DNA of 64,000 bases from Micromonospora ferruginea (GTDB taxonomy: Bacteria > Actinomycetota > Actinomycetes > Mycobacteriales > Micromonosporaceae), in contig NZ_CP059322.2 in NCBI RefSeq assembly GCF_013694245.2, positions 4,409,001 to 4,473,000 on the forward strand, in the 5' to 3' direction. The translations under genes and the position numbers were made by a program. Below the pieces are notes generated by a model. That model searched no databases. It saw only the letters and a list, made by a program, of their open reading frames with translations, and was not told where the DNA came from. Below are positions 62,744 to 64,000 of this stretch, piece by piece (positions within the stretch are counted from its first letter, which is position 1; the number at the start of each line of letters is the position of its first letter).

Positions 62744-64000
62744 TCAGGAGAACAGCGCGCGCCCCCACCAGTCGGCCGCGTCGCGCACGCCGGGCGGGCA
62801 GGCGAACAGGCCGCTGGAGACGTGCCGCAGGTATTCGTTCATCGCGTCGTTGCGGGCCAGCCGGGTCTGGATCGGCACGAACTGCTTGCGCGGGTCCCGC
62901 TGGTAGGCGATGAAGAACAGCCCGGCGTCGAGCCGGCCCAGCCCGTCCGAGCCGTCCACGAAGTTGTAGCCGCGGCGCAGCAGCCGGGCGCCGTCGTTCT
63001 GGTCCGGGTGGGCGAGCCGCACGTGTGCGTTCTCGGCGATGACCGGCTGGCCGTCGTCGCCCTTCGCGGCGAAGTCCGGCTCGTCGAACTCGTCGCGCCG
63101 GCCGAGCGGGGCGCCGCTGCCCTTGGTCCGGCCGGTGATCATCTCCTGCTCGGCGAGCGGACTGCGGTCCCAGGTCTCGATCAGCATCCGGATCTTGCGG
63201 GTGACCAGGTAGGAGCCGCCGGTCATCCAGTCCGGGCCGTCGCCCGGCTGCACCCAGAGCTGCTCCCGGAGCAGGCCGGCGTCCTCGGCCTTGAGGTTGG
63301 CGGTGCCGTCCTTGAAGCCGAACAGGTTGCGCGGCGTGGCCTGGTCGCGCGAGGTCGACGAGGTACGCCCGAAGCCGAGCTGCGACCAGCGGACGCTGAC
63401 CACGCCCATGCCGATCCGGGCCAGGTTGCGGATGGCGTGCACCGCCACCTGCGGGTCGTTGGCGCAGGCCTGGACGCAGATGTCGCCGCCGGACAGCTCC
63501 GGCTTGAGCGCGTCGCCGGCGAAGTGCGGCAGCTCGGCCAGCGCGGCGGGCCGGCGGCCGGCGATGCCGAAGCGGTCCCGGCCCCGGGCGTCGCGGAACA
63601 GCGACGGGCCGAAGCCCACCGTGACGGTCAACTGCGACGGGGGCAGCCCGAGCGCCTCGCCGGTGTCGTCCGGCGGCGCCTCCGGCATGCCGCCGACGGC
63701 GCCGATCAGCCCGGCGTCCTTGCCGGCGGTCATCCGGGCCGCGGCGGCGGTCCACTCCTGGAGCATCGCGACCAGCCGGTCCCGGTCCTTGGTGACCACG
63801 TCGAACGCGACGAAGTGCAGCCGGTCCTGGGCCGGGGTGGTGACGCCGGCCTGGTGCTCGCCGAGGAACGGCACCGCCCCGGCGGCCGTCCCGGTGGCCG
63901 ACGCCTGGTCGCCGCCGGCGAGCAGCGCGCCCGCGCCGGCCGCCACCCCGGCCACGCCGGCCGCGCCGACGCCGGCCAGGGTCATCGCCCGCCGCCGGGA
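62744..64000 (-). CDS. Dyp-type heme peroxidase, Tat-exported (5' end cut by window edge)
   Basis: At least 418 residues of a dye-decolorising peroxidase, EfeB-like. The window edge reads SRRRAM then TLAGVGAAGVAGVAAGAGAL, the end of a twin-arginine signal, so the true start lies beyond 64000. The Dyp core has VGFGPSLFRDARGRDRF, CVQACANDP, the catalytic GFKDGTAN (GxxDG) and the proximal heme His in NAHVRLAHPDQND, then FIAYQRDPRKQFVPIQ. It would be exported folded with heme. It converges with the RDD gene (10 nt). No efeO or efeU gene is visible inside the window. Confidence 0.92.
   Translation of the reverse strand, partial: SRRRAMTLAGVGAAGVAGVAAGAGALLAGGDQASATGTAAGAVPFLGEHQAGVTTPAQDRLHFVAFDVVTKDRDRLVAMLQEWTAAAARMTAGKDAGLIGAVGGMPEAPPDDTGEALGLPPSQLTVTVGFGPSLFRDARGRDRFGIAGRRPAALAELPHFAGDALKPELSGGDICVQACANDPQVAVHAIRNLARIGMGVVSVRWSQLGFGRTSSTSRDQATPRNLFGFKDGTANLKAEDAGLLREQLWVQPGDGPDWMTGGSYLVTRKIRMLIETWDRSPLAEQEMITGRTKGSGAPLGRRDEFDEPDFAAKGDDGQPVIAENAHVRLAHPDQNDGARLLRRGYNFVDGSDGLGRLDAGLFFIAYQRDPRKQFVPIQTRLARNDAMNEYLRHVSSGLFACPPGVRDAADWWGRALFS

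Overview
The window is high-GC actinobacterial DNA. The best guess is Micromonosporaceae (Micromonospora or a close relative). This rests on the very GC-rich codon use, many GTG starts, 4-bp stop/start overlaps, the mtrA-mtrB-lpqB and secA neighbourhood, an actinobacterial-type tmRNA tag, an AfsR-type regulator, and secreted chitin and glycan enzymes. There are about 53 protein genes, one tRNA-Ala(GGC) and one tmRNA. No transposon, prophage or CRISPR array was seen.

Left part (1-34 kb) is accessory. 1-3.8 kb holds a truncated NarL-type histidine kinase, a hemerythrin protein and two divergent aldo/keto reductases. 3.8-15.8 kb is a glycan region, all on the minus strand. It contains a four-gene translationally coupled operon: a GT2-GtrA-HprK-like triple fusion, a GT39 glycosyltransferase, a phosphoesterase and a membrane GH99-like protein. 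A secreted beta-helix protein, a second GH99-like protein and a membrane-anchored AA10 LPMO flank it. 15.9-22.7 kb holds a DUF4173 membrane protein, a SpoIIE-type phosphatase with PAS/GAF sensors, an AraC regulator with a VOC protein, and a DUF1772 protein. 22.7-28.9 kb holds an AfsR-like regulator followed by two related secreted proteins of unknown function, then a divergent GH18 chitinase with a palindrome in front. 28.9-34 kb holds tRNA-Ala, YqgE, MTA phosphorylase, a benzoylformate decarboxylase-like enzyme, a lipoprotein and a small hypothetical gene.

Right part (34-64 kb) is mostly conserved core. It runs ssrA-smpB-ftsX-ftsE-prfB (trans-translation, septation, termination), a PadR regulator, pruA, a membrane protein, a DUF6912 protein, then an HTH protein and an Rv3235-family gene. 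The last two are each preceded by GGCAAAC repeats at 10-bp spacing. A repeat-filled 0.7-kb gap separates them from secA. Next come two overlapping genes with four GNAT domains, then hpf, comF, lpqB, mtrB and mtrA, in the order known from Mycobacterium (Rv3240c-Rv3246c). The last block is a coupled plus-strand operon (membrane protein, DUF4129, DUF4350, MoxR ATPase, DUF58) followed by spoIIM-like, RDD and a Dyp peroxidase. It resembles mycobacterial Rv3691-Rv3695.

The points most worth following are the GT2-GtrA-kinase operon with paired GH99-like enzymes, the AfsR-like regulator with its two repeat-module secreted partners, the GGCAAAC operator-like arrays, the minisatellite gap next to secA, and an apparent one-base frameshift in the DUF4129 gene.
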